A DNA stretch of 64,000 nt from Aptenodytes patagonicus (Eukaryota > Chordata > Aves > Sphenisciformes > Spheniscidae), in contig NC_134962.1 of assembly GCF_965638725.1 (NCBI RefSeq), forward strand, positions 1,247,501 to 1,311,500, in the 5' to 3' direction. Made by a program: the position numbers and the translations under genes. The notes below the pieces were generated by a model that made no database searches, had not been told where the DNA came from, and worked only from the letters and a program-made list of their open reading frames with translations. Positions 1 through 11,500 of the stretch are shown piece after piece. Within the stretch, counting starts at the first letter, position 1; each line of letters starts with the position of its first letter.

Positions 1-2755
1 CCACATCCACAAAGAGGAACAGACGACGAGTTTCTCTGTACACCAGGTTTCTTTTGAGCAACTACACTTTGGCACGTTCCAGAAGAGTGCCTTGGCCTGA
101 TTTAGATTAGTTAGCTTTGAAAAAGGATTAAGCTAAATTGGAACAAGCATTCCTATCCCAGAATAAGACTGATCCAACAGCAAGTGCAATAGGTATTTCG
201 GAATGACTTCACACCTCACTCTAATCCAAATTAGCTTTAAAATGCTGACGCAATTCCATCACAGATGTGCTCAGCATCTTTTTTCTCAATGTAGTTGTTA
301 ATTTCTTGCCAAAAACATTTAGGCCAGACAAGGCTGGAGAGGAGTAACTCCAACAAGACCTACGCAGTATTGGCCTAGCTGCAGTATGTGAAACTTGGCA
401 CCAAGCGCGTCGCAAGGGAGCGCTTCACAATTACAACCTAACCAAAAGGGCCTCTTATTTTTAGAGCAGCAGCCCAGCATGGACTGATGGTCATCAGGCA
501 ATACAATAACAGCACCCACTGCCTGGGGCAAAGGACCCTCCCAGCCGTATGAGCCTTTGCATCGGAGAGAGGAAGCAGAGTTCCAAGGTGAGAAATTAAG
601 AGGTCAGAAGGAGAGAGAACGGGGGAGTTTGGGTTTGGGGAGCAGCAAGGGACGGACGGAAGGAGGGTGCAGAGAAGATCTGCTCCTTCTTGCCGCCTTG
701 CAGTGTAATTAGATAAGCCCCCGGTCAACTTGAGACCGCACCTTATCACAATACACCACTGGAGCTTCATAAGCTACCGGTGTTACTTACTCTAAATCCT
801 AACAGGATTGGAAAGGGGAAAAAATAGTACCAGGTACACAAAAAAGATATTCCGAGTTACATCAGCAGATAAATCTGAAGCCAGTTGATCCACATGCCTC
901 AAACCCCAAGATGGACAATCAGGAATAAGCAAGAGAAGCTTCCTCAAGGCCGCGGAAGCTGCACGGCAATTTGCTGCAGTAATTCCAGTGCCTTCTGCTG
1001 GGCCTTCAACACCGACTGCCGTTTAAACACAGGACGCTGCACTAACCAGGCAGCTTGCTTAATTCAGCCTGGCAGCTTCTTTATCATCCTGCAACCCAAA
1101 GCTCTCCTTCCCTTTTATAGGGACGATAATCCAGACAAAGTTCCCAGATGCTTTTCGTGGGCTCATACGTAAATTGGACCATTACAAGGGGCTGGAAACT
1201 GCCTCTCCAGAGATACAGTCCTGTCACCACAGCCTCGTAGGAAGCTATCCCACCACAAAGCCACCACGTGAACCCCTTCAGCGCGATGCCAGCAACCACT
1301 GGCATCCTTGCTTTTCCCTGAGCGGGGTTAAGTGAACACTTCTAACAAATTCTGGATCTACAGCTTCTCTTTCCTCCCTAGTGCACCTCACTCAAAGCTC
1401 AAGCGTGCTTTTCCGCAGCACGGAATCAACAGTGAATTCATCGTCCTGGGTACAGAACAGAGGCAATGCTGCTGTTCCCTCATGTAATAATCAAATTGGG
1501 AGAGAAAGCCTTTAACTCTACGCAGGCGAGAGACGAGCACGCAGGGAGCTCCGCAGACCACCCCAAGCTGCCGTCATTAGTCTACAGCAAAAGGAGGAGC
1601 GAGGTGCCGCAGCAGCAGCTTTTCTCCCCAGCGGCCTTGGCTTTGCTAACGGCGGCCCAGACCCGCCTCCCTTCCAACAGCCCAAAATAAACAGCCCTGA
1701 CATCTCATGCTCCATAAATGAGATCCCACAAGTTTTAGAAGACATGAAGATGGGACGCTCTAAGAATAGCCATTCAAGGAAAAGTAAGTTATTTTCAGCC
1801 AGTATGACCTCAACTTATTGTTAGATAAGTTGAAGGTCCTCTAGTTTAAAAAAAAGCGCTGTATAAAAATAGCTAGCTTAATACCTTTCCTGTTACTTAA
1901 GCCAGGTTTCGCCTGGTTTTCTTTCCTCCTTTTCCTAGAAAGGGGGATTTGGTTTGAGAAATAACAGTTTTTCTTAGCTCCAAAGTCAAGAGGCACACTG
2001 CAGGTTGCGAGCAGCCGGTGCGAACGGACAGCGAACGACAGGGCGCAGCGGGCAGCCTGGTCCGTGCCGGCATTAGCACGGCACGGCGCTCTGGGCCACG
2101 CTTCACCGCGAAGGGCGCGCACCCCCGCCTCGGGTTCCGCGATCGTTCGCACACCCGCATCTCGGCACGCAGCTTTATTTCGCTCACGAGGCGGCCACCC
2201 CACCGTAAGGTTTATTTCAGCACCGAGAACCCACCTCAAGGGAGGGAGCCCCTCCCCGCGCCGGCTTCGCCCGCCGCCGGCCTCCCGCGGCCCAGCCGCC
2301 CAACCACGGGCTGGCCCCAGGCTCCGGCTCCCTCAGCCCCGCGGGCACGAGGGGGTTTGCGGTTAGCCCTCGGGGATTTAGGCCCACGCCACGGTGGGCT
2401 CCGGGTGCCGTGCCGCCCTCCAGGCACCGTGTCAGGCCACGGCAAAAGCGGCCCCGGAGACGGGCTAAGCGCCCGGAGCCGCTTCCCGCCCCCGTTTCCC
2501 GGCCGCACCCTCCAGCCTCGCGGTGCTGCGAGGGGCCGGGGCTGCGTTACCGATACCTGGGCTCGGAGCAGGCCCACGGCCCAGCCCAGGGTACAGCCGG
2601 AACGACCCGACCGGATCACGGGGGAGAGCTACGGCCCAGGCCGCCGTTACCGGACGGTGTCTGCCAGGGAAAGGGGGAAGGTGAGACGAAGCCGAGAGCC
2701 CCCGCCGCGGCTGGGGGGTGGGAGCGCCCGGTAACCCGCGGCCGGTGCCACTCAC
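1..2755 (-). other. TPX2: Presumed TPX2 intron 1 (no coding exon seen)
   Basis: This stretch lies downstream of the minus-strand donor at 2755 and shows no convincing coding exon on either strand. I looked for the conserved TPX2 N-terminus (the SYS(Y/F)DAP...FINF region) on the minus strand and did not find it, so the coding exons should lie left of the window. Bases 1-1900 are of mixed composition and bases 2000-2755 are CpG-island sequence. The gene name rests on synteny: TPX2 and BCL2L1 are head-to-head neighbours in mammals. Confidence 0.4.
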
Positions 2756-2800
2756 CTCAGCGCCGCGGCCGCCCTGCGCAGCGCCTCCACCCGCCGCCGT
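2756..2800 (-). other. TPX2: Candidate TPX2 non-coding exon 1
   Basis: On the minus strand the sequence CGCTGAG|GTGAGTGG gives a near-perfect splice donor, with the exon ending at 2756 and the intron starting at 2755. It lies about 50 bases downstream of a CCAAT/CHR promoter. The transcription start is not visible directly, so the upstream limit (about 2800) is an estimate. No ATG with a sensible frame is present, so it is taken as 5' UTR. TPX2 encodes the spindle-assembly factor that activates Aurora A; the assignment is by synteny only. Confidence 0.45.
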
Positions 2801-2804
2801 TAGC

Positions 2805-2885
2805 GGATTTCAAACAGAGCTCGTCGGTCCGAACCAACCAATCAACGGCCCAGGACACGCCCTCGGTGCGTGCCGATTGGGCGGG
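2805..2885 (-). promoter_or_regulatory. TPX2: Minus-strand CCAAT/CHR cell-cycle promoter (TPX2)
   Basis: Two CCAAT boxes in opposite orientation (2838-2842 on the plus strand, 2876-2880 on the minus strand) lie about 38 bases apart. They are followed in the minus direction by a CHR element, TTTGAA read on the minus strand, at 2809-2814. NF-Y sites spaced a few helical turns apart upstream of a CHR near the start site are typical of G2/M genes bound by DREAM/MMB, and TPX2 is such a gene. A third CCAAT is at 3049-3053. Confidence 0.5.
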
Positions 2886-5090
2886 CCGCCAGGAGGCGAA
2901 GAGACCCGGATGAGCAAACCCCGCCCCGCGGAGCCGGGCCCTGCCCGCAAAGGCCGACGGGAAACGTAGTGCCCGAGCGCACAGCGCCACAAACGGCGGC
3001 CGGAAACAAACCACAACTCCCACAAGGCACAGCGCGGGGCGCGACCGGCCAATCAGGCGAGGCGGCGCTTTGAGTGTTGTTCGGAGGCGGCCTATCGGCT
3101 GCCGGTAGGCGGGTCCCCCGAGCTGGGCCGGGCGGAGCGGCGCGGCTCGGCTCGGGGCCGGTGCCTGCACCCCGCCGGGCCCAGGCGGCCTCGGGAGCGG
3201 CGGCAGCAGAGGAGGCCGCGCCGCCCGGGCAGGAGCCCACCGGAGCCGGGCCCTGGTACCACGGTTGTACCTTATGTGATCGCTGGAGCGTTTAGCTTGC
3301 GGCTTGGAGTAAGCACGTAGCGGGCCTCCGTCTCTCTCCCGCCGCAGGTGCCATCGATCAAGCACAGGCCGCCTGCCTGCGCTCCCAGAGCCCCGCCTGG
3401 CTTCCTCCTGCTGCCGGCTCTTCCTCACCGGACCGGCTCCTCTGACTGCCCGGCCCAGGCAAGGCGGCTTCCGCCACCCGCCCCTTCCAGCACAGCCAGG
3501 CTCCCCGCTGCTGGGGGAAAGCGCCCTTCGGGCAACGTCACCTACCCCAAATCCTGCATAAAACGTCCCGTAGCGGCGAGAAAGCCAAACGGCAGGCTCC
3601 GCTAACGGGGGAGGGCTCTGCCGACGAGAGGGCCGACCCACGGTGCCGCACCTGCCTCCCCCGCCGCCTCGACGCTCTGCCCGCGGCAGCCTTCCCTTCC
3701 CGGCCCCGCCGTGGGCGCAAGCACCGCGCGCGGGGGGCGGCCGCAGGCTCCCGGAGCGCTGCGGGGACACAAGAAAAATCACACGTTAAGCCCGAACCGC
3801 TGCGAGGGGACAAGCGGCGGCGGCGGCAGCAGGCTCTACCGCACCCACGTGGCGCGGCAGGGGCGGAGGCCGGAGCTCCCGGGGCACCGGGCCCGCCGCG
3901 GCCCGGGCTCCCCGCGAGCCCGGCGGCGCCTTCGAGGCCCCGCCGCAGCCGACAGGGGGCGCCAGAGCCCCGCCCTCCGCCCGGCGCCTCCGCGCCTGCG
4001 CGCTGGCACCAACCGCTCCGGGCAGGCGCCCTCCCCTCCCTCTCCGGCCAACCGACGCTCCCGCCCCGCCCTCCCCGCGCATGCGCACCGCCCCCCCGCC
4101 CAGCCTCGAGGCGCCGTGCGCATGCGCACCGCCCCCTCCCGCCCCCTCCCACCCTACCGCACCCCCCCGGCGCGTCCCAGGAGCGCGGCGGCCGCTTGGC
4201 GGGCGATGCGGAAGGAGCCCGGGGACTGCTGAGCGGGCCGAGGCCCGGCGGGGCTCCCGGCCACCCCCGGCGTCGCCGCCAGCCGGGCCCGCGGGGCAGG
4301 GGCGGGAAGGACCCGGACCCTCCACCGGCCGCCGAGGTGAGGGGCGGAGTGGGGCAGGCCGTGAGCGACGCGCGCCTCAGCCAATGGGAGAGCCCGCTTC
4401 CGGGCCCCGCCCCGCGGGGCTCTCCCGGCGGGTGATTGGCTGGCGAGTGAGGGGCGGGCGGCGTGGGCGCCGTCTTCGCGGGCGCCGTGTCGGCCCTCGT
4501 GCGCGGGCCCCGTGCTCGCCGCCCCGCCCCGCGCGGGTACGGCGGCCGCGAGGGGCGGTGCGGCGGCCGGGGGGCAGGCCGCCCCCTGCGGCCCACCCGC
4601 CTGCCGCGGCCCGGCTCCGCCACCGGCCCGGCCCCGGCGGCAGCGCGTTGCTAACCGCAGCGAGCGACCGGGATCGCTCCCGTAAGAACGCAGGGCCGGG
4701 TGGCGGCAGCCCCGGGCAGGCCGTGCCCTGCGAGCCCGGCCTTGGTGGCGAGGACTCGCCGATTTTCAGCCTTTTATCCCCTCGGCTCCCCTCCGCCGGC
4801 GGGGAGCGAGGGGCTTCGGGAGGGTGGGGGCTGGGGCTGCCGCCCGCGGCGGGGCTGGGCACGGCGACGCGCTCGGCCCAGCTAACCCTCGGGGGGGGGG
4901 GGGGGGGAGGGGGGGCTGCGCCGCGGTTACCGTCAAACCGGGCCCCGCACGGGGCTGCCGTAACCCTTGGGCAACGCTGCCCGCCCGCTTCCGCGGCCGC
5001 CGTTAGGCAACGCCGGCGGAGGGGGGCGGGGGGAGCCGGGCCATTTAACGGGCGGGGCCGGGGCGGGCGGGGGCGGTGCTGCCTCCGCCT
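2886..5090. promoter_or_regulatory. CpG island between divergent TPX2 and BCL2L1 starts
   Basis: Very GC- and CpG-rich sequence separates the two divergent starts by roughly 2.3 kb. It contains two NRF1-type palindromes, GCGCATGCGC at 4077-4086 and TGCGCATGCGCA at 4117-4128, and further CCAAT boxes near 4382 (plus) and 4434 (minus). Several GC boxes and a long G run (about 4892-4915) able to form a G-quadruplex precede BCL2L1. Long Arg/Pro/Ala open frames here are composition artefacts. No further exon could be supported. Confidence 0.6.
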
Positions 5091-5094
5091 CCGC

Positions 5095-5208
5095 GGCACT
5101 CCGGGACTGGCGGAGCACGGCCGGGCCGGCACGCAGCTCCAGCAGAGCGAGAGCCGCCTCCGCCCCGGCCCGGCCTGCAGCCGGCCTGCCAGGCGGTGCC
5201 TGCGCCCG
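5095..5208 (+). other. BCL2L1: BCL2L1 non-coding exon 1 (candidate)
   Basis: GC boxes at about 5050-5080 are followed by a transcribed-looking stretch ending in a splice donor, CCCG|GTGAGACC, with the intron starting at 5209. The partner acceptor is the pyrimidine-rich tract ending ...TGCAAAG at 5471, so exon 2 would begin at 5472. The start (about 5095) is estimated. BCL2L1 in other vertebrates also has a non-coding first exon. Confidence 0.5.
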
Positions 5209-5547
5209 GTGAGACCCCGGGGCTGGGGGTCGGCTCGGAGAGAGCCTGGGGGGGTCCCCTGGGGCTCCAGGTTGGTTTCCCGGGAGGGGGGGGTGTTGCA
5301 GCTGGTTCTCTGTGCGGCTTCGATCCGGTGGCCCCGAGTCTTGGCATAAAGCTGCGGGATGATCTCAGTCTAACGATAAGCTGTCGGTGTTAATGGCGCG
5401 GGTGCATCTCAAAGCTGTTGCGTTAACCGTTTCTTTGCCTCTCTCCTCTTCTGGTGTTTGTCTGTGCAAAGGTCAGATGTTTCCATCGGTCGTGAGGAAG
5501 AGTGGAGTCGGGACCTGCTAAGTGCTGATCTGCTTGTGCTCCGGACC

Positions 5548-5577
5548 ATGGACTCATTGAGGGCATCCCAGGTGTGA
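5548..5577 (+). CDS. uORF in BCL2L1 5' UTR, 9 codons
   Basis: An upstream ATG in a near-ideal Kozak context (GGACCATGG) opens a 9-codon frame, MDSLRASQV, that stops at 5575-5577, two bases before the Bcl-xL start codon. Its short spacing to the main start suggests that Bcl-xL translation depends on leaky scanning or reinitiation. From memory the human BCL2L1 leader carries a uORF of the same length in the same place (MDWLSPSLL); that comparison was not checked. Confidence 0.6.
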   Translation: MDSLRASQV

Positions 5578-5579
5578 AA

Positions 5580-8500
5580 ATGTCCAGCAGCAACCGGGAG
5601 CTAGTGATTGACTTTGTTGCCTACAAGCTCTCGCAGAAGGGATACAGCTGGAGTCAGCTGGAGGAGGAGGATGAGAACAGGACTGACTTTGCAGCGGAGG
5701 AGGCCGAGATGGACGGCGTCCTCAACGGGAGCCCCTCCTGGCATCCACCCGCCAGCCACGTAGTGAACGGAGCCGCCGTGCACCGGAGCAGCCTCGAAGT
5801 CCATGAAATCGTTCAAGCAGCCGATGTGAGGCAGGCGCTGAGAGAGGCGGGGGATGAGTTTGAGTTGAGGTACCGGCGGGCTTTCAGCGACCTCACTTCC
5901 CAGCTCCACATCACCCCCGGCACGGCGTATCAGAGCTTTGAGCAGGTAGTGAACGAACTCTTCCGCGATGGAGTGAACTGGGGTCGCATCGTGGCTTTCT
6001 TCTCCTTCGGAGGAGCCTTGTGTGTGGAGAGCGTTGACAAGGAGATGCGGGTATTGGTGGGACGCATTGTATCTTGGATGACCACGTACTTGACCGACCA
6101 CCTAGATCCCTGGATCCAGGAGAATGGCGGATGGGTAAGAACTCCTCTCACCGATGGGGATGGCTGCCCGTGTCCTCCCTCGCTCCAGGCCGGCAGTGGT
6201 GCCGGTCAAACCGGAGCGCAGCTCCCTGCGATGTTTATGCTAGTCCGTGTCCTAGCCCTTGCACCTTGCAAGGAGATAAAGGGGCGTGTGGCCTTTCCCT
6301 CTGTGCTCTTAACACTCTGCCCCAAGAGGGTCAGTCCACCGCGATGACACCAACAGTTTATGCTCAGGTGTGTCCTCCTCCGTCCCTGTTTCTTCTCCTT
6401 CTCCCTGGATGTTGTGTAAAAGACCTGTTTTCCCAGAGCCTTTGGAAATCTAATGTCATCCAAGCTTGTTCTTCAAGCGGGAGCCCTTGCTCTCGGGTGT
6501 GTTCCTGGTGTCATTTAACAGCGGGGAGTGGAGCTTCCTCCTCTCCAAGCGCACAGTGCTCCGGCGGGCCGGCCTGCGGTCTGCCGGGGTAACAGCTACT
6601 TCTTCATTCTGGAGACAGGACTTTGCCTTCTGCCGTGCTCACGGTGAAGCGAATCCCACAGCAGATCTCGGTGGGCGGGTGGGCTGCTGGGCCTCTCTGA
6701 GCTGGTGCGGTGGGAGACGGGGCTGAGGTGGGGGCAACCTCTGCGCTGGGGAGCTGCTAAACCTGCAGCCGCTTCTTACTTGGCGGGGAGCAATGCTTCC
6801 CAGCTGCCCCAGCAGCAAACCCCAGTAGGCTTTCAGTGGTGAGGTATTAACATGAATAAGCATTTCTTCAGGAAGCATTCTTGAGATGCCGGGTCTGGCT
6901 GTGCGGCGCTGCCTGAGACTGCCAGCGGGAAGTATACGACCTACAGATGTCTTGAGTTTTCTTTTTGCTTCTGCATCTTAGTGATTCCCTGCTGGTGTAA
7001 CCTTTACTGGTGCCCACTGGAAAGAGTTTACGCTGTCAGGCGTTAGCATCTGAACGGTGGGGAATTGCCTGGCTGGCGAGCTAAGGCCTTTCAGCCCTCC
7101 TCACCTCGTGGTCCATCACCAGGCCCCCGCGTCTCGAGGAGAGGGCAGGAACCTTTGAGCCCAGCGCTGTGCTCTGCGCCCTCCTGACAGAGGAGAGGCA
7201 CAGGAGCCCAGCAGAGCTCCCCAGCTCCTCGCGCCTGGCTGCGATGCTGGGGACTCCGGAGAAGGGGGGGGGGTGGGGGGGTGACGCAGGGAGAGGGAGC
7301 AGGATCACCCAGGGTGCAGGAATTCCAGGAATGTGGCCGCCTTGGGGCACTGCCTGGGTGGGGCTGCTCAGGCAGAAGAGCTTGGCTTCGATTAATAACC
7401 CGGGATCTGCTAGCCATTTCATCAGGCTGTATCTGGCCCATTAGCTCTCTCATCCTGCAGATAACCCTGGCTAAATGCTGAGTTCCTTCCCCCTCCCTCT
7501 GGCTTTGGCTTTTAAAGCCACAGATTAGTCTTGGAATTGAGTGATCAAATTGAGGTTTCCAAGCTAGTGTGGCCGTTGCTGTTAGTGACGGATTGGGCTG
7601 TATCCTGGAGACCTAGGCGATAATGCAATCTGATTTTTTGTAAATGAACTCTCTGGGGGATTTAGATTAAATCACTGGTGGAAAATCACTGGTCCCTGCT
7701 TGCGGGGAATGAAATACCTCCTCCCTCTGTTCCCCACCCCCAACCATCATGGTTAAGACTCTTCAATTTTTTTGTGTCTGTCTGTAAATTCATTGTTTGG
7801 AGCAAATATTTGTTCAAAAGATTGCAGAAGCGTCAGGACTCCTCTCTATCTGACCCGCCCACCAGCTCTTGCTTTGAAGATTGCCAAAGTTAGCCGTGTT
7901 TCCCACCCAGGGGAGCAGCCTTGCTCTCTTCTTCTAACCTTGAACGGGGCTTCTAACTTCACTGCTCAGGCTGTGCTGCTGCCCGGGCTGTGCCGGTAGC
8001 TGAAGGGGAGCTGGACAGGGTGGTAAAGGCCATGGTGGGGGGGGGATCCCCCCCCCCCACCAGCCACCAAAAAAAAAAAAAGGGCTGGGCAGTGTGGCTG
8101 CTGCCAGCCTGTTGCAAACCCCAACCAGTGCTTGTTTGACATCTCAGCTGTAGTTTTCCTCCGTGCTCAGGTTTCACCGTGTCCCTTCTGCAGGGGCAGC
8201 CATGCCGCTCCATGCGAAGGGACGGCGCGGTGCAGCGGTAGCACGGGGGCCATAAGAGCTCCCGAGTGCCTCATGCGTGGGGCGTGCGTGGGGATGCATG
8301 CTCTGCTTCGCTCTCACGCAACTCCAGCTGCGGGGAGAAAACTGCTGGCCTGTTGCCAGCTCTCCCTGCGAGAAAAGAGTGCCAGCCTGCACTTGCTGCG
8401 ACGGAGCGGTCCCTCTCCTGCCGCCCTGTTTGCACAGGGAGCCTGTTTGGTGCGTCTGAGCTGTTAGAGCCTGTCCCATGCGAACAAAGCTCTCCCGAGA

Positions 8501-11500
8501 GGTGCAGCAGGCAGGTCCCGGTGAGAGGGATGCAAGTTCTGGCAGGCCTGCTTGGCAGGGACCAGGTGGTTTGCGTTTTGGAGCGCTGCAGCACTTCTTT
8601 TCCTGGAAAGCCCCTCTGAAAGAGGGAAGGAGCGTGGCCCCGTCACAAGTCTCTCACAGCCTGGTTGCGTAGGAAGCTCTGTTTCATTCTCCACCAGTGG
8701 CACAAAGGCAAGTGTAGGATGGCCGCGGGGTGCAGGTTTGCCTTTGGAGGGTCCTGTTAAGGCTGCTGTGTGCTGGGCTGTAGCGGTCTTCTTGAGAAAC
8801 CATTTTTTGAGGTGAGGGGGAAATGGCAAATCTCACTACGTAGCATTAACATGGGTGTATTTTGTCATGTTTACTGGCCCTGCCTTGGTTTGCCCTCCTT
8901 TCTGCAATCCGGCACTGAGAAAACAAACAAGAACAACCTGAGGGGGGCATTTAATAACCAGCCAGAAGAGAGCTGCTGTCTTGGTGAGCCATCAAAACCG
9001 AAGAGGAGGCTTTCCTGAGGCAGTTGCTTTGGCCAGGACCAGATTCCACTAGCTGTGAAGTTCAAGCAGTGATCCCAGTGGGGACTGGGAGTTGTGGGGG
9101 GAGAAATCTGGTGAGTGGGAACGCAGGAGGGGGAAGCGCAGGGTGGGCGGGAGAGAGCCTGGCAGGCAGAGATGTACTGACCGTGCTTAATCTGTTTGAG
9201 AAAGGAAAGTGAGCAGTAGTTCCTGCCTGGCTGTGACCCTCCAGTGGACGACAGCTTTTCTTTCAAGGTTAAATCTATGTTCAGAAGGTGTTCTGTGGGG
9301 CCTTGAAGGTAGATCTGTGGACATAGAGGCAAGAGGTTTCCTGGTTGCAGGGTGCGTGGTGGGGACCAGCATGAAGGGTCTGTGCTGGGCCAGGATTGAA
9401 AGCGAACAGCGTCTTTGTCACCAGTCCGTGACATCTGAATCCCACCAAGCTGGGCTAGGCTGAAGGAGGACGGACTGCTTCCCGCGTTGGCTCTGTGCAT
9501 CCCGGGTTCTCAGCTGGCCCTGGCCGCGCAGGGCTCAGTGTGCCGGGACGTATGTGTTGTGTCGCTCTGCGGTGTACTGGAAGCTTGTGGTTCTGTTTGG
9601 GGAAAACCCTTAGAAGATGTCAATATAGCAAACTCATTTTCTACCTTTTAAATTTTTTTCTTGAATGATAGGAAATGACTCAGCCTGCGTCATATGACAG
9701 AGTGCAGCTGGGATTTCGTCCTGTGCTCTTGCTCCAGCCTTCTCAATGGTTTCAGGATGAGGGCTAGCCTTCCATTCTCAGCTCTTCCGAAATGCTTTTT
9801 GGCCCTGTGCCATTGCCCAGGTACCCTGCACAAGCCTTCCCCACCGCGTTACCTAGCTGATCCTGGGTGCCCCAGGATCCCCACGCTTTGTCGGTCCGAG
9901 CTTTTTGGGCAGCATGAGATAAGTGCAAGTCTGAATTCTGCTGTTGTGCCCTGAGACTCGGAGAGGAGCACCGTGCTAGGTGTGCACGGCACGCGTGGAA
10001 GGGGCACACCTGCGCATTGCACCGTATGGGGAAGGCTGTTCCCTCTGGGGTGAGCGCTGTTTGCCAAAGCTGTGCCGTTTATGAGCATTAACACACTGGG
10101 TTTTGGGGATGCCCCGGCGGTGCTAATACCATTTGAGATCGCAGCCATCGGTTTCACTTGCTGGCCAACACGCAGCAGAGCTGGCTGTAGGAGGTTGACT
10201 GTGGATAGCCAAGGCCGCGCTTTGCTGTCCTAGAGATGAATCCCAACCAGTGGTCTGCGAAGCTTAGCTGGGCTATCGCTTTCCACTTTGTAGTCTAATT
10301 ATTTTACAGTCTGGATCCCTTGCAGCTGAGACGATGCCCCCATTGTCATCACCTGCTTGGGATGAAAAAAATACTCTCCTCCTGCCAGCTGAGTCCCTTC
10401 GTGTCCCTTTGCAGTACTGGGTGTTCCTCTCTGGCTGTGGGAACTGCCTGCTTGACAGTCGCTGCCGGCAGGGTCTTGGCTCGGGCTGTCCTGCCTGGCG
10501 CGGCTGTCCCAGGTAGCTGTATCCTCGTTGGTGGCTGGAGATCTGGGCTCAGCGTACAGATCCCTGGCAGCTTCTCGCCCTGCCTGCGACCTGGGAGGCT
10601 TTTCTGCAGTGCTCTCCAGGAAATACCATTGGAATGACTTCCACTGCAGCTTCCTGCCCGGCCCGCAGCAGCATTCCTGCCGCTAGACCGAGAACGACGC
10701 AGAGGCGAGTTTTCAGATCTCTGCTCTTCGCCCCGTTTCCTCGGTTCTCCTTCTTTGGGGCCCTGCCTGTTTTCCTTGCTGCCTCTCGGGTGTGAGGTGC
10801 AGTTTGATTACGTTCCTTAGATCTGTGATTAGAGCAGGCGCCTGGAAGGCAAAGCTCCTGCCCATCGCTGGCTGTGGCTCAGAGCAGCCCACTTAACCCC
10901 GTGATCTTTTAGCAAAAGGGATAGCATTTCCTTCCCTCCCAGGGGAGCCACTGGGAACTCAGATTTGTAAAGCACTCTGAGGTTCTTTAATCCAAAGAAT
11001 GGAGTGTCATTTAAAAAAAGACCTGTGAAATAATTAACAAACTGTTTCTTGCTGCTCTGTGTTCACAGCTGCTCTCGGTAATGTCAATCTTCCTGATCAT
11101 CCTGCTCCTCTCTGAAACTGGAGCTGGGTCCTCCTGAGCGCTGCCCGGGGTCTCTCCCCGTTTCAGCAGCAATGGGGTGTCCCACCACAGCAGAAGGGGT
11201 GGGAGGGAGCAACGGGCTCTCTTTTCCCCTGTGGAAGCTGCAGCTTTTTGTATGTGTCTGGGGTGCTGCACCTGATTTCCGTGGAGCTCCTGTGTGGTTT
11301 GTGTACGTGCTTTACCCCTGAGAGCGGCGATACGCCTGCGGCCCACACCGGGTACAGGCTGAACGGTGGCACGATGCTTCGAGGCCTTTGCTTAAGCTTC
11401 TCTCCTTTGATTTTTACCAAGCTGCTGACGGCTGTAAGCACAGTCCCATCTTGACGTTACGAGGAGTATTTCTCTAGTAGCTCTTTACCCACTAACTGTG

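Noticed and set aside
4081-5349. 422-codon plus-strand frame and overlapping minus frames in the BCL2L1/TPX2 CpG island
   Set aside because: Stop codons are rare in such GC-rich sequence. The frames overlap on both strands and consist of Pro, Arg, Ala and Gly.
5574-5579. GTG two codons before the Bcl-xL ATG as start
   Set aside because: The ATG at 5580 gives the conserved MSSSNREL terminus, and vertebrate genes rarely start at GTG.
8033-8082. G9-AT-C11 followed by A13 as the tail of a SINE or other retroposon
   Set aside because: There is no recognisable element body, no promoter boxes and no clear target-site duplication. It looks like simple homopolymer slippage.
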